Shown: positions 1 to 8,301 of the stretch, piece by piece
Layout: each line of letters starts with the position of its first letter
Position numbering within the stretch: the stretch's first letter is position 1
Origin: Phormidium sp. FACHB-1136
GTDB taxonomy: Bacteria > Cyanobacteriota > Cyanobacteriia > Phormidesmidales > Phormidesmidaceae
Reading direction: 5' to 3'
Assembly: GCF_014697375.1 (NCBI RefSeq)
Contig: NZ_JACJRS010000009.1
Coordinates: 24,722-88,721, forward strand
Length of the DNA: 64,000 nucleotides
The notes under the pieces: generated by a model
The model's input: only the letters and a program-made list of their open reading frames with translations
Database searches by the model: none
What the model was told of the DNA's origin: nothing
Made by a program: the position numbers and the translations under genes

Positions 1-1
1 C

Positions 2-691
2 AGTGAAGACCCGGAGGAGCCTGGGTTGCCAGACGTTCGCGATAGCGCGTCGAAAGACGTATTTCACGATTTTCAGCCCCAGTTGCTCAGCGCCACCTTT
101 CGGCTAGCGGACGTGGCGGCGGATCGTATTTTCACCGCCGCTGACCTGAATCTCTACTACGACATCACCCACCCAAATTGGTACAAACGCCCCGATTGGT
201 TTGCCGTCGTTGGCGTATCCCGCTTCTATAACGACCGAGAACTACGGCTGAGCTACGTCACCTGGCAAGAGCAGGTCAATCCCTACATTGTGGTGGAATT
301 GCTCTCTCCCGGCACCGCTGACGAAGATCTGGGTCTAACCCAACCCACCTCTCCCAATGCCCCGCCGCCCAAATGGCAGGTTTACGAGCAGATCCTTCGT
401 ATTCCCTACTATGGGGTGTTCGACCGTTACACAGGAAACCTGCAAGCCTTTCGCCTCACGGATGACGGGTATCGGCCCATTGAAATTGCCAATGATCGCT
501 TTATGATTCCAGAATTAGGCATCGGCCTAGGGCTTTGGCGGGGTGAGTTCCAAGGGTTTGAGCGAGACTGGCTACGTTTTTTGGATGGGGCTGGACGGTG
601 GATTTTGACCCCGATGGAAATGGCGCAACAACGGGCCGAACGGTTAGCGGAACTCCTGAGAAGCCAGGGAATTGATCCCGACCAGGTTTAG
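2..691 (+). CDS. Uma2 family (DUF820) putative endonuclease, 5' end outside window
   Basis: Uma2/DUF820 proteins have a PD-(D/E)XK nuclease-like fold and are very numerous in cyanobacteria; their biological role is unknown. The frame is open to the left edge, and the residues before the first possible start (TTG at 26) read SEDPEEPGLPDV, which resembles the usual Uma2 amino-terminal region, so the gene probably begins outside the window. Family-like blocks include FHDFQPQLLS near the start, the YYDITHPNWYKRPDWFAV segment, and PYIVVELLSPGT, which carries the usual acidic residue of the nuclease core. The C-terminus ends in a short helix rich in A, E and R, typical of the family. An 8-codon in-frame segment near position 31-54 separates PDV from FHDF and is bounded by a 6-base repeat. 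Confidence 0.85.
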   Translation, partial: SEDPEEPGLPDVRDSASKDVFHDFQPQLLSATFRLADVAADRIFTAADLNLYYDITHPNWYKRPDWFAVVGVSRFYNDRELRLSYVTWQEQVNPYIVVELLSPGTADEDLGLTQPTSPNAPPPKWQVYEQILRIPYYGVFDRYTGNLQAFRLTDDGYRPIEIANDRFMIPELGIGLGLWRGEFQGFERDWLRFLDGAGRWILTPMEMAQQRAERLAELLRSQGIDPDQV

Positions 692-805
692 GTTTAAGAG
701 AGATTAGGAACTCAAAAGAACTCAAAAGCTTAGGAACTCAAAAGCTGCCGCTAAACCTCTGATTCGCCTTCACCAACTGATACCCAATCCGGCTGGCTTG
801 CCCCT

Positions 806-850
806 GGTACCAGCGGGCGAGGAGCGGGCGAGGAGACCTCGCCCCTACAG
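806..850. repeat. Dispersed GAGGTCTCCTCGCC-type repeat, copy 1
   Basis: This copy contains AGGAGACCTCGCCCCTA preceded by a tandem duplication of GGGCGAGGAGC. Related copies lie at 37031-37050, 39126-39150 and 53400-53452. The flank here (AATCCGGCT, then GGTACCAGCGGGC) is also recognisable at the 53.4 kb copy, so the repeat unit is longer than its palindromic core. It lies between the Uma2 gene and a convergent membrane-protein gene. The rest of 692-951 shows nothing codable. Confidence 0.7.
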
Positions 851-951
851 GTTGTTTGGCATTACCCCGCCATCCTGGGTCACCGCAGGAACCTCACGAT
901 GCGCTGTTTCGTGCAGACCCAGCGCACCGGAGGCATCCTTGGGAAACCAGC

Positions 952-1620
952 CTACAGGTCTTCGGCTACGGAGTTGAGGCCGACAATGTCCTCATAGGCG
1001 GCGGCTAAAACACAGGTGGACAGGGGAATGGTGACCAGTGCACCAATGCCAATCAGCAAAAAGCCCGACAGCACCAAAAGACTCATCAAAATCCCCAGCC
1101 CCAGGAAAGAGAACCAGCGTTTGGAGATGAGTTTACGGCTAGTTTCCATGGCTGACCAAAAGTTCATGTTCTTGTCGATGACAAGAAGCTGGGCAAACAT
1201 GTATGAAACGGCTAAATAGATTCCAGGGATGATCAACACAACGAGTCCTATGGCAATCAGAATCGTTGAGACGAGGGAAGTCAGGAAGAGAGGCAAAAAC
1301 TTCTTAAATCCGTTGAAGAAGTCGCTGAAGTTTTTAGGGCGACTCCGCGCAATTTGAAAGGAAACGAAGTAGAAACCAGCCCCCAGTGCCGGAGAAAGAA
1401 TATTGAAAATCAAGTTGCCGCCGCCTGAGCCTTCGCCGATGGCTTTCATTCCTAGAGGGGATGGCAGTTGCGATAAAGCCCCCGCGATGATGCCTAGGAC
1501 TAACGTAAAGAGAATGTAACCCCAGGCGAATTCCTTGAAGATGGCCCAGCCCCGACTGAAATAGGCACCAATATTCACCTCGTAGTCTCGATCCAGCAAA
1601 TCTGAACTAAAACTGCTCAT
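952..1620 (-). CDS. Integral membrane protein of unknown function (DUF975/YciC-like)
   Basis: A 222-residue protein with about five or six hydrophobic segments, including GYILFTLVLGIIAGAL, LFLTSLVSTILIAIGLVVLIIPGIYLAVS and FSFLGLGILMSLLVLSGFLLIG. The pattern of a YFSRGW start, an IPGIYL turn followed by a long membrane segment, then NFWSAMETSRKLISKRWFSF, is typical of bacterial YciC/DUF975-like inner-membrane proteins. No catalytic residues are apparent. The ATG start is preceded by GGGAGAATTGCC, an acceptable ribosome binding site. The gene stands alone between the 0.8 kb repeat and a divergently read glycosyltransferase. Confidence 0.7.
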   Translation of the reverse strand: MSSFSSDLLDRDYEVNIGAYFSRGWAIFKEFAWGYILFTLVLGIIAGALSQLPSPLGMKAIGEGSGGGNLIFNILSPALGAGFYFVSFQIARSRPKNFSDFFNGFKKFLPLFLTSLVSTILIAIGLVVLIIPGIYLAVSYMFAQLLVIDKNMNFWSAMETSRKLISKRWFSFLGLGILMSLLVLSGFLLIGIGALVTIPLSTCVLAAAYEDIVGLNSVAEDL

Positions 1621-1651
1621 GGCAATTCTCCCAATTTTGTGAAGAAAGTGA

Positions 1652-1679
1652 CCTTAAGCCTATCGGGTCTTTCTTAAGG
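1652..1679. promoter_or_regulatory. Small inverted repeat upstream of membrane-protein gene
   Basis: CCTTAAG at 1652-1658 pairs with CTTAAGG at 1673-1679 across 14 bases. It lies about 30 bases upstream of the minus-strand start at 1620, in the intergenic region shared with the divergent glycosyltransferase. It could be an operator, but 7-base arms are weak evidence. Confidence 0.25.
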
Positions 1680-1766
1680 GATGTCAAAGTATTGGGAAAA
1701 GTTTATCTTGTGGCCTGGTAGCCTGTCCTAATCTCCGGGTACGCTAGGCGCAGGTCTCTTCCCTCC

Positions 1767-2714
1767 ATGGTTCTGGCGATGACTCAACCCATGATTTCCG
1801 CTATCATCTGCACCCACAACCGCGCAGACTACCTGGGAGCGGCCATTGATAGTCTGTTGAGGCAAACCTACGGATCCTATGAGGTCATTGTGGTAGACAA
1901 TGCCTCCACCGATGGCACTAAGGGCGTGATCGATGAACGACTGCCTCACCCCAAACTCACCTACGTGTATGAAGGCACCCTGGGCCTTTCATCGGCTCGC
2001 AACCGGGGGGCGGCGGTGTCCCAGGGGGAAATTCTGGCCTACCTCGATGACGACGCTGAAGCTTCGCCCCAGTGGCTAGCGGCCTTAGCCAAGGTGTTTG
2101 TGGCCCATCCCCAGGTGGCCATTGCGGGGGGCTACGTCAGTCTGATTTGGCCTCCCGGTGAAACCGCTCCCCGCTGGTTGTCTCCGGCCCTAGCGGAATG
2201 TTTGGGTGCCTACGACCTCAGTGCCACGGTGCAGGCCATTACCCAAGCGGGACAAACCCCTAGAGGGCTAAACTATGCGGTCAGAAAAGATTTTCTGCAA
2301 TCCGTGGGTGGCTTTGACCCCCAGCTCGGTCGGGTGGGTAAAAACCTGCTCTCCAACGAAGAACTGCATCTGACCCAGCAAGCCCTCCAGGCCGGGTTGG
2401 AGGTGCTCTACGTCCCCGATGCTAAGGTGGCTCACAATGTGTCTCCAGAACGCCTCCACCACCGTTGGTTTTTGCGTCGTAGTTGGTGGCAGGGCATCAG
2501 CGAATGCTACCGCGAACACCTCACAGACCAACTCAACGGGCAACGCCTACGGAATCGGTGCCTGAGTTTACTGCGGGGGCTAGGCAAATCCATTAAGTAT
2601 TGGCGCGACCCCGCCCTCCGGTTTGATAATCTGGTCTACGCCTATGGCCAATTGGGCTATATTCTCAGCGGCCTGCGCTATCTCCTAGCTTCACCCCCAA
2701 ACAGCGCCCCCTAG
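1767..2714 (+). CDS. Family 2 glycosyltransferase
   Basis: GT2 enzymes transfer a sugar from a nucleotide-sugar donor to a growing glycan. The GT-A fold is visible: ISAIICTHNRADYLGAAI at residues 9-26, the VDNASTDGT donor-binding loop, and the metal-binding block LAYLDDDAEASPQWL (DXD-like) near residue 93. A later NEELHL lies in the region that often carries the catalytic base. There is no clear membrane segment, so the enzyme is probably cytosolic or peripheral. Three in-frame ATGs (1767, 1779, 1791) lie just before the first beta strand and none has a strong ribosome site, so the exact start is uncertain. A second GT2 gene follows after 46 bases on the same strand, and the two may act on the same polysaccharide. 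The acceptor cannot be deduced. Confidence 0.88.
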   Translation: MVLAMTQPMISAIICTHNRADYLGAAIDSLLRQTYGSYEVIVVDNASTDGTKGVIDERLPHPKLTYVYEGTLGLSSARNRGAAVSQGEILAYLDDDAEASPQWLAALAKVFVAHPQVAIAGGYVSLIWPPGETAPRWLSPALAECLGAYDLSATVQAITQAGQTPRGLNYAVRKDFLQSVGGFDPQLGRVGKNLLSNEELHLTQQALQAGLEVLYVPDAKVAHNVSPERLHHRWFLRRSWWQGISECYREHLTDQLNGQRLRNRCLSLLRGLGKSIKYWRDPALRFDNLVYAYGQLGYILSGLRYLLASPPNSAP

Positions 2715-2760
2715 GTTCCCATCCGCTAGCTCCGAATCTCTAGTTCCGAATCTCTAATCC

Positions 2761-3681
2761 ATGATCTCCTCCAAAATTCCCATCTCCGTCCTCATTCCTG
2801 CCAAGAATGAAGAGCAAAATCTTCCGGCCTGCCTCGCTAGCTTGGAACGCGCTGCCGAAATTTTTGTGGTCGATTCCCACAGCACCGACCAGAGCGAAGT
2901 CATTGCTACGGCTGCTGGGGCCAAGGTGGTGCAGTTTGAGTTTAATGGTCACTGGCCGAAAAAGAAAAACTGGGCCTTGGATAATCTGCCCTTTAGCCAT
3001 GAATGGGTGCTGATTGTCGATTGCGATGAACGCATTCCTCCGGAACTGTGGGACGAAATTGAAACGGCGATTCAGAACCCTAACTTCGATGGCTATTACT
3101 TAAATCGACGGGTATTTTTTCTGGGCACCTGGATTCGCCATGGCGGCAAATATCCCGACTGGAACCTGCGCCTATTTCGCCATGCCAAGGGCCGCTACGA
3201 AAACCTACAAACCTCCGATATTCCCAATACCGGAGATAACGAAGTCCACGAACACGTCATGATTGACGGATCCGTGGGCTACCTCAAACAGGATATGCTC
3301 CATGAGGATTTTCGGGATTTGTATCACTGGCTGGCCCGCCACAACCGCTACTCTAACTGGGAGGCCAGGGTCTACTACAACCTGCTCACGGGCATGGGCG
3401 ACAGCGGCACCATTGGCGCAAACCTGTTTGGGGATGCGGTGCAGCGTAAGCGCTTTTTGAAAAAAATTTGGGTGCGGTTGCCCTTCAAGCCAGCACTGCG
3501 TTTTTTGCTGTTTTACGTCATTCAACTGGGCTTCTTAGATGGGCGAGCAGGCTATATCTATGGCCGACTGCTGAGCCAGTATGAATACCAAATTGGGGTC
3601 AAGCTGTTTGAGCTGCGGCAATTTGGTGGTCAGCTTAACGTCTCACCCAAAACCGATGGCCAGCCCATCAGTCCCCCATAA
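2761..3681 (+). CDS. Family 2 glycosyltransferase (WaaE/KdtX-like)
   Basis: A second GT2, 306 residues. The amino end ISVLIPAKNEEQNLPACLAS, the VDSHSTDQS loop, the KKKNWALDNL block and the DCDERIPPELW metal-binding motif match the WaaE/KdtX-like subgroup, whose studied members add sugars to the lipopolysaccharide inner core. The segment YPDWNLRLFRH and the histidine-rich EVHEHVMIDG are also typical of this subgroup. It lies 46 bases after the previous glycosyltransferase and is probably co-transcribed with it. A role in lipopolysaccharide or capsule assembly is inferred from the family; the sugar and acceptor are not known. Confidence 0.88.
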   Translation: MISSKIPISVLIPAKNEEQNLPACLASLERAAEIFVVDSHSTDQSEVIATAAGAKVVQFEFNGHWPKKKNWALDNLPFSHEWVLIVDCDERIPPELWDEIETAIQNPNFDGYYLNRRVFFLGTWIRHGGKYPDWNLRLFRHAKGRYENLQTSDIPNTGDNEVHEHVMIDGSVGYLKQDMLHEDFRDLYHWLARHNRYSNWEARVYYNLLTGMGDSGTIGANLFGDAVQRKRFLKKIWVRLPFKPALRFLLFYVIQLGFLDGRAGYIYGRLLSQYEYQIGVKLFELRQFGGQLNVSPKTDGQPISPP

Positions 3682-3721
3682 AAGCCACCTCCCAACCATC
3701 CTAGACCCCACAGCCGCCCCA

Positions 3722-4660
3722 TCAATCCCGATGGAGTCCGCCCAGACGCTCGGTTAGAAGTTGGTAGAACGCAGGGGCATTAACCGTTTCGAGGATCATG
3801 GCATTGGCGGATTTGTCCCCGTTGGGATCGGCAACGGTGCGGCCCAGGCAGAGGGGGCTGTCGGTTTCAATGGCCAGGTGCATGGGGCGACCAGAGAACA
3901 AATCGGGCTGAAGCAGGTAGGCGATCACGCAGGGATCATGGAGGGGCGCACCTGCGAGGCCGTAGCATTCCCCTTCCCGTTGGCCGTAGTAGCGCAATAA
4001 CCCAGCGGCGGCTTGGCCCACGGAGTTACCCAAGTTTTCCAGGGCTGCAAGGCGTTCAGGGGTGGTGATCACCTGGTGGGTCACGTCTAGGGGAATTAGG
4101 GTCAGCTTCAGGCCCGCTTCCACCACGATCTGGGCCGCGTGGGGATCGGCATAGATATTGAACTCGGCGTTGGGGGTAACGTTGCCCCGGCCCAGGGCAC
4201 CGCCCATAGTAACGACCTGGTCAATGGTATTGACGATCTCTGGAGCCTGGATCAGCGCCACCGCCAGATTGGTGAGGGGGCCAAGGGTGGCGAGGGTGAT
4301 GGGAGTTTGGGCCGCTTTGCATTGGTCAATCAAAAAGGCAACGGCGTGGTGGGGTTGCAGGGGTTGGGTGGGTTGAGGCAGATCAGCCCCATCTAACCCC
4401 GTTTGGCCATGGACATGCTCGGCGGTAACGGGGGCACGCAGGACGGGCCGAGGGCATCCGGCATAGACCGGGATATCCAACCGTTGGGCGAGGTGGGTGA
4501 TGCGACGAGCATTGTATTGGGTCAAATTCAGGGGCACGTTTCCGGCCACGGTGGTGATGCCCAGCAGGTTAAAGTCTTCAGGGCTGGCCAGGGCAAGGAG
4601 GAGGGCGATGGCATCATCTACCCCAGGGTCGCAGTCAATGATTAGGGGTCGCCGTACCAT
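3722..4660 (-). CDS. Inosine-uridine-preferring nucleoside hydrolase family protein
   Basis: Nucleoside hydrolases cleave the N-glycosidic bond of ribonucleosides for base salvage. The calcium-binding signature DCDPGVDDAIALLLAL lies at residues 9-24, followed by the LLGITTVAGN strand typical of the fold. VTMGGALGRGNVTPNAEFNIYADPHAA, with its conserved N, E, F and N for ribose binding, and a late LHDPCVIAYLLQ block with the catalytic-site aspartate are all present. The length of 312 residues is normal. The gene converges on the glycosyltransferase pair and appears monocistronic. Substrate preference (purine, pyrimidine or mixed) cannot be read from sequence alone. Confidence 0.92.
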   Translation of the reverse strand: MVRRPLIIDCDPGVDDAIALLLALASPEDFNLLGITTVAGNVPLNLTQYNARRITHLAQRLDIPVYAGCPRPVLRAPVTAEHVHGQTGLDGADLPQPTQPLQPHHAVAFLIDQCKAAQTPITLATLGPLTNLAVALIQAPEIVNTIDQVVTMGGALGRGNVTPNAEFNIYADPHAAQIVVEAGLKLTLIPLDVTHQVITTPERLAALENLGNSVGQAAAGLLRYYGQREGECYGLAGAPLHDPCVIAYLLQPDLFSGRPMHLAIETDSPLCLGRTVADPNGDKSANAMILETVNAPAFYQLLTERLGGLHRD

Positions 4661-4758
4661 GGCCTCACTCCAGAGATCAATCGTTGCCCAGGCTGGATAG
4701 TCGGTCTTCCGCCCTCCGCAACCTTGCCGGACGGCTGCTACCGTAAGATTATCCTACG

Positions 4759-5865
4759 TTGTGTTGGGGTGTTGCCTTGGCCCGGTTTGCGTCTTCCCGT
4801 TCCGTCTGTCTTGGGTTGGCCAGTGCGCTGTTGGCCACGGGTTGCGCGGGCGGATCCTTGGGGGATTCTCTGCAAAGATCCCTAGAAGCTGACCCTCAAC
4901 TGCAAGCGCAATTTCCCGCCAAAAACGAGGCGGCCCAGGCCGAATCGGATCCAACCTCGGACGATTCTCGCTCCCCCTTGGCCACCGAACCCGACGGGGC
5001 TGCGGATGGTGCCGGGGAAGATCGGTCAGCGACCCGCGAATCCGCGTCCGATGAGGATTCAGCCCAAGTTGGGGCAAAACCCGGTGATGCTACCTTCATC
5101 GGCCCCCTACCACCCACCCGTTGGCAGGATGCTGGCGGGAACGGATCCGGGGAGGGGGAGGAAGCGCAACCGCCCCAGACCACCGATGCCAGCACCCTCC
5201 TGGACGAGGTGCCCACCGATCTAAAGCCCTACGTGCAGGACTGGATTACCCTGGGGATCACCGCTGGGGGAGACTTTGTTAACATTCCCTTCCAGCCCAG
5301 CCGCCCCATCACCCGTGGAGACTATGCCCACTGGCTGTTTGCGGCGAATAACCAGTTCTTTAGCGACCAACCCGCCAAGCGCATTCGGCCCGGTTCGCCC
5401 AACAGCACCCCTGCGTTTCAGGATGTGCCCCCCAGCCATCCCGATTTCGCCGCTATCCAAGGGTTAGCCGAAGCTGGGATCATCCCCAGCGCCCTCAGTG
5501 GCAATGCCGTCGCGGTGACCTTTCGCCCCGACGACACCCTCACCCGCGAGAACCTGCTGCTGTGGAAAGTGCCCCTCGATACCCGCGCTGTCTTGCCCAT
5601 GGCCACGGTGGAGGCGGTGCAGTCGGCCTGGGGGTTTCAGGATGCCGCCGAGATTGAACCCCTGGCCCTGCGGGCGGTGCTGGCGGATCGCCAAACCGGA
5701 GACTTTGCCAATATCCTGCGGGTTTTTGGCTTCACGACCCTGTTCCAACCCAAACGATCCGTTTCCCAAGCCGAAGCGGCGGCTGTACTCTGGCGCTTTG
5801 GCCACCAAACCGAAGGGGTATCCGTCCAGGATGTGATTCGCCGTGGGACGGCGGCAGGGAACTAA
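4759..5865 (+). CDS. S-layer homology (SLH) domain lipoprotein
   Basis: The amino end has a hydrophobic signal (SVCLGLASALLATGC) that ends in a lipobox-like ATGC, so a membrane-anchored lipoprotein is likely. Residues 30-150 are a low-complexity acidic linker rich in E, D, S, P and G. From about residue 155 to the end there are SLH-like repeats (DWITLGITAGG, RPITRGDYAHWL, AFQDVPPSHPDFAAIQGLAEAGII, FRPDDTLTRENLL), which in cyanobacteria commonly bind cell-wall polymers. The start is TTG at 4759; another TTG at 4777 would shorten the signal by six residues. The gene is divergent from the nucleoside hydrolase, and a bidirectional terminator lies downstream at 6044-6099. Confidence 0.85.
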   Translation: MCWGVALARFASSRSVCLGLASALLATGCAGGSLGDSLQRSLEADPQLQAQFPAKNEAAQAESDPTSDDSRSPLATEPDGAADGAGEDRSATRESASDEDSAQVGAKPGDATFIGPLPPTRWQDAGGNGSGEGEEAQPPQTTDASTLLDEVPTDLKPYVQDWITLGITAGGDFVNIPFQPSRPITRGDYAHWLFAANNQFFSDQPAKRIRPGSPNSTPAFQDVPPSHPDFAAIQGLAEAGIIPSALSGNAVAVTFRPDDTLTRENLLLWKVPLDTRAVLPMATVEAVQSAWGFQDAAEIEPLALRAVLADRQTGDFANILRVFGFTTLFQPKRSVSQAEAAAVLWRFGHQTEGVSVQDVIRRGTAAGN

Positions 5866-6043
5866 ACCGGGCGGCTGTCGTCCGTAGGATAAGTGGCTTT
5901 AGTGGGTAGGCGGCGTCTCCCGCTACCGCCTGATCCCCCGTTGACTGACTGATGTCCTCTATATCTAGGGGAGAAAAGTGAGGTCTCAACGTGGGAACAT
6001 TTGCGGCGATCTTCTCAATTCAATTCACCATTTAGGCTCCAAA

Positions 6044-6099
6044 AAAACAAACTTCTCTGACCTTAGGGAATACCTGATAGCGTCAGAAAAGTTCGTTTT
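6044..6099. terminator. Bidirectional terminator between SLH gene and psaK
   Basis: The left arm AAAACAAACTTCTCTGAC pairs with the right arm GTCAGAAAAGTTCGTTTT with two mismatches and a 20-base loop. It has a run of A on one side and of T on the other, so it can end transcripts from both of the convergent genes around it. A second small hairpin (CGCC/GGCG around TTTTT) follows at about 6103-6117. Otherwise 5866-6160 contains no gene that I can see. Confidence 0.6.
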
Positions 6100-6160
6100 A
6101 GTCGCCGTTTTTGGCGGCAAATCTGATGAATAGAAGGTCGCCCGTGGGGCACCTTAACGC

Positions 6161-6421
6161 CTACAGCGCACCGAGATTCGCCAAGCCCAAAATCACCCCA
6201 GCCCCCAGCAGATGACCAAAGCTGGTGGTGCCTAGCACAGCGCCCACACCAAAACCGCCAAACAGGTTGGAGGAGGGCATGGCTGGCCCAACGCTGGGAT
6301 ATTTAATCGTGAACTTACCGATGGCGATGGCCAGAATGTTGCAGATAATCATCACCGCTGCCACCTTAGGGCTCCAGGTGAGGGTAGCAGGAACAGCCGC
6401 GAGAATAGGGAGAAATGCCAC
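6161..6421 (-). CDS. psaK: Photosystem I reaction centre subunit PsaK
   Basis: PsaK is a small thylakoid membrane subunit at the edge of photosystem I, involved in antenna attachment and in state transitions. The sequence carries the family signature TWSPKVAAVMIICNILAIAIG, then KYPSVGPAMPSSNLFGGFG, then TTSFGHLLGAGVILGL, giving two membrane helices linked by a stromal loop. The start is GTG at 6421, eight bases after GGAGG; this gives 86 residues, the normal PsaK length. Longer readings upstream would add about 76 residues of Pro/Arg-rich sequence with no homology to the family. The gene converges on the SLH gene. Confidence 0.95.
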   Translation of the reverse strand: MAFLPILAAVPATLTWSPKVAAVMIICNILAIAIGKFTIKYPSVGPAMPSSNLFGGFGVGAVLGTTSFGHLLGAGVILGLANLGAL

Positions 6422-6640
6422 AGGAATAACCTCCAAAACACAACCAAGTTGAGGGTGTGCCCCATCCCCTAGGGGGAGAAGGCCCATCGATCCAGGCCAC
6501 CGTGCCCCAGCGTCTGAGACCGCTGGGGGGCGTCTGCTAGGCTTACTTTTCCATGGGGTTGTGGATTTCGGTGAAGGACTGTTGCAAGAATTTACAATCC
6601 GAGAACCTTTACAATCTGGAAACCTATCGACGGTAGACCT

Positions 6641-7069
6641 ATGGAACATGCTTTAACCTGGTTTCCCTTGCTGGGGACGTTTATCTGGTTGGCCTGGGCG
6701 GGCTGGAATGAATATCAAAAGGTGCAAGCCTACGAAGTGTGGGCCACCGGGGCCGACCGCTGTAAGTACGACATTCGCGCCGTTCTCGTCCAGCGGGGTG
6801 CCACGCTGATGTGGGGCAAACCCACCCGCCAAGGCCCCATCGACCTAGACCGAGTGTCCCTGGAAGACGTCACCAACGTTGCCCTCCACGTCAATGGTGG
6901 GCCTGTGGCGGCGGGCAGCTATGTTAAACGAGGGCAGCGGATTGAATTGGTGTTGACCACGGCGGAGAATGGCGTCCACCGCATTCCGTTTATTGAGTTT
7001 CCCATGGCCCAACAGTGGAAAAAAGCCTTGCAGGAATCGCTACAGGCGCTAAAATCGGCATCATCTTAA
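6641..7069 (+). CDS. Conserved hypothetical membrane-anchored protein
   Basis: A 142-residue protein with one hydrophobic segment at the amino end (WFPLLGTFIWLAWAGW) followed by a soluble, probably beta-rich domain (RAVLVQRGATLMWGKPTRQGP, VALHVNGG, RIELVLTTAENGVHRIPF). I do not recognise a characterised family; the composition resembles small cyanobacterial conserved proteins with a membrane anchor. It begins close to the divergent psaK region and is followed after 27 bases by ftsQ, so it may share the cell-division transcript. No catalytic motif is seen. Confidence 0.7.
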   Translation: MEHALTWFPLLGTFIWLAWAGWNEYQKVQAYEVWATGADRCKYDIRAVLVQRGATLMWGKPTRQGPIDLDRVSLEDVTNVALHVNGGPVAAGSYVKRGQRIELVLTTAENGVHRIPFIEFPMAQQWKKALQESLQALKSASS

Positions 7070-7096
7070 AGGCTCTGAGGCGCTGCCGACGCTGCT

Positions 7097-7957
7097 ATGT
7101 CCGACGTTTCTCCCATTTCCCACGACCAACTTCAGGCCCGCCGTAAAACCCTACGCCGCCGCCGCCGCCTATCCCTAGGGCAATCCCTCTGGCGCTGGGT
7201 GGCCATGGCAGGGCTCACCGGGGCTGTGTTTTGGGGGGTCACTCGGCCCGTATGGTTAATCCACAGCCCCCGCCAAATTCAGGTTAGCGGCAACGAACGG
7301 CTCAGCGATGAGGCGCTGCAAGCCCTCGTGCCCATCGACTATCCCCAATCCCTGCTAGAGGTAGAGCCAGAGACCCTCGCCTACCAGTTGCGGCAACGCG
7401 CCCCCCTAGTGGAGGCCAAGGTAAGTCGGCAAATCCTGCCGCCCCGCCTAAAGGTGCAGGTGCGCGAGCGCGTCCCGGTGGCCGTGGTGTTGCCCACTCG
7501 GAGCCGCGACGGGGACGCCGCCAAAACCTACCTACAAGCGGGCCTCATTGACGCCCAGGGATCCTGGATGCCCACGTCCAGTTTTGGGTTGCAGTCCGCC
7601 CAGGATGCCAATTTGCCAACCCTACGCCTGCGCGGCATTCAGCCTCAATATCAGCGCTACTGGCCGCAGATCTATGCCACCATCCGCACCAGCCCCGTTG
7701 CCATCCAAGAACTCGACTGGCAAGACCCCAGTAACCTCGTCCTCCATACCGACCTGGGCATTGTCTATCTAGGAGCCTATACCCCCGACCTAGAACGCCA
7801 GTTGGCCACCCTCGACCAAATGCGCAACCTGTCGGAACAGGTGGGAGACGACGACGTTGCCCATATTGATCTCAGCAATCCCGACCGCCCCGCCCTCGCC
7901 CTGACACCGCCTCAGCCCTCCGATGCCGAGGCCGCCCCCTCGACCGCCCAACCCTAG
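7097..7957 (+). CDS. ftsQ: Cell division protein FtsQ/DivIB
   Basis: FtsQ is a bitopic inner-membrane divisome protein with a POTRA domain outside the membrane. After a basic amino end ([19 protein letters not shown]) there is one membrane segment (WVAMAGLTGAVFWGVTRPVWLI, about residues 35-56), then the POTRA start IQVSGNERLSDEALQALVPI. The FtsQ domain continues through VSRQILPPRLKVQVRERVPVAV and on to VYLGAYTPDLERQLATLDQM. A Pro/Ala-rich tail closes the protein. It lies directly upstream of ftsZ on the same strand, the usual cyanobacterial order, which supports the call. The 286-residue length is normal. Confidence 0.93.
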   Translation: MSDVSPISHDQLQARRKTLRRRRRLSLGQSLWRWVAMAGLTGAVFWGVTRPVWLIHSPRQIQVSGNERLSDEALQALVPIDYPQSLLEVEPETLAYQLRQRAPLVEAKVSRQILPPRLKVQVRERVPVAVVLPTRSRDGDAAKTYLQAGLIDAQGSWMPTSSFGLQSAQDANLPTLRLRGIQPQYQRYWPQIYATIRTSPVAIQELDWQDPSNLVLHTDLGIVYLGAYTPDLERQLATLDQMRNLSEQVGDDDVAHIDLSNPDRPALALTPPQPSDAEAAPSTAQP

Positions 7958-8301
7958 GGCAGCCGTTTTTTACACCGTCCTAGCAGCGTCCCCTAGGCCA
8001 TCCCACCGCGTGGTCTAGGATGAGCCATCGTCAGTCCCGCTTCCAGGTGGCCAACGATCCATTCCCCTAGGGAAAAGCACCGCAAGGCTAAGGGGTATAA
8101 AAGTCAGATCTACCTGGAATTGCGAAAATCAAGGGTTCTATTTTAGATTTTCTTGAGAAACGAAGTAAGGCGCTTGTTTTTTAGATTTCGTTTGTTTTTT
8201 TTTACTGAAGTAATCTATAGTTGTCTAGAATCAGCCAGGGTTAGCCAACCTAGAACTCAGGGCGATTGTTCATACCCTGTATTCAGACCTCAAAATTGCC
8301 T
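7958..8301 (+). promoter_or_regulatory. ftsQ-ftsZ intergenic region
   Basis: The 344 bases upstream of ftsZ contain no convincing gene. They carry a CCCTAGGG palindrome at 8065 and then an A/T-rich stretch from about 8120 to 8220 with long T runs; AAACGAA at about 8158 could pair with TTCGTTT about 30 bases later. A separate ftsZ promoter or leader in this AT-rich stretch is plausible. No conserved promoter hexamers could be fixed with confidence. Confidence 0.4.
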
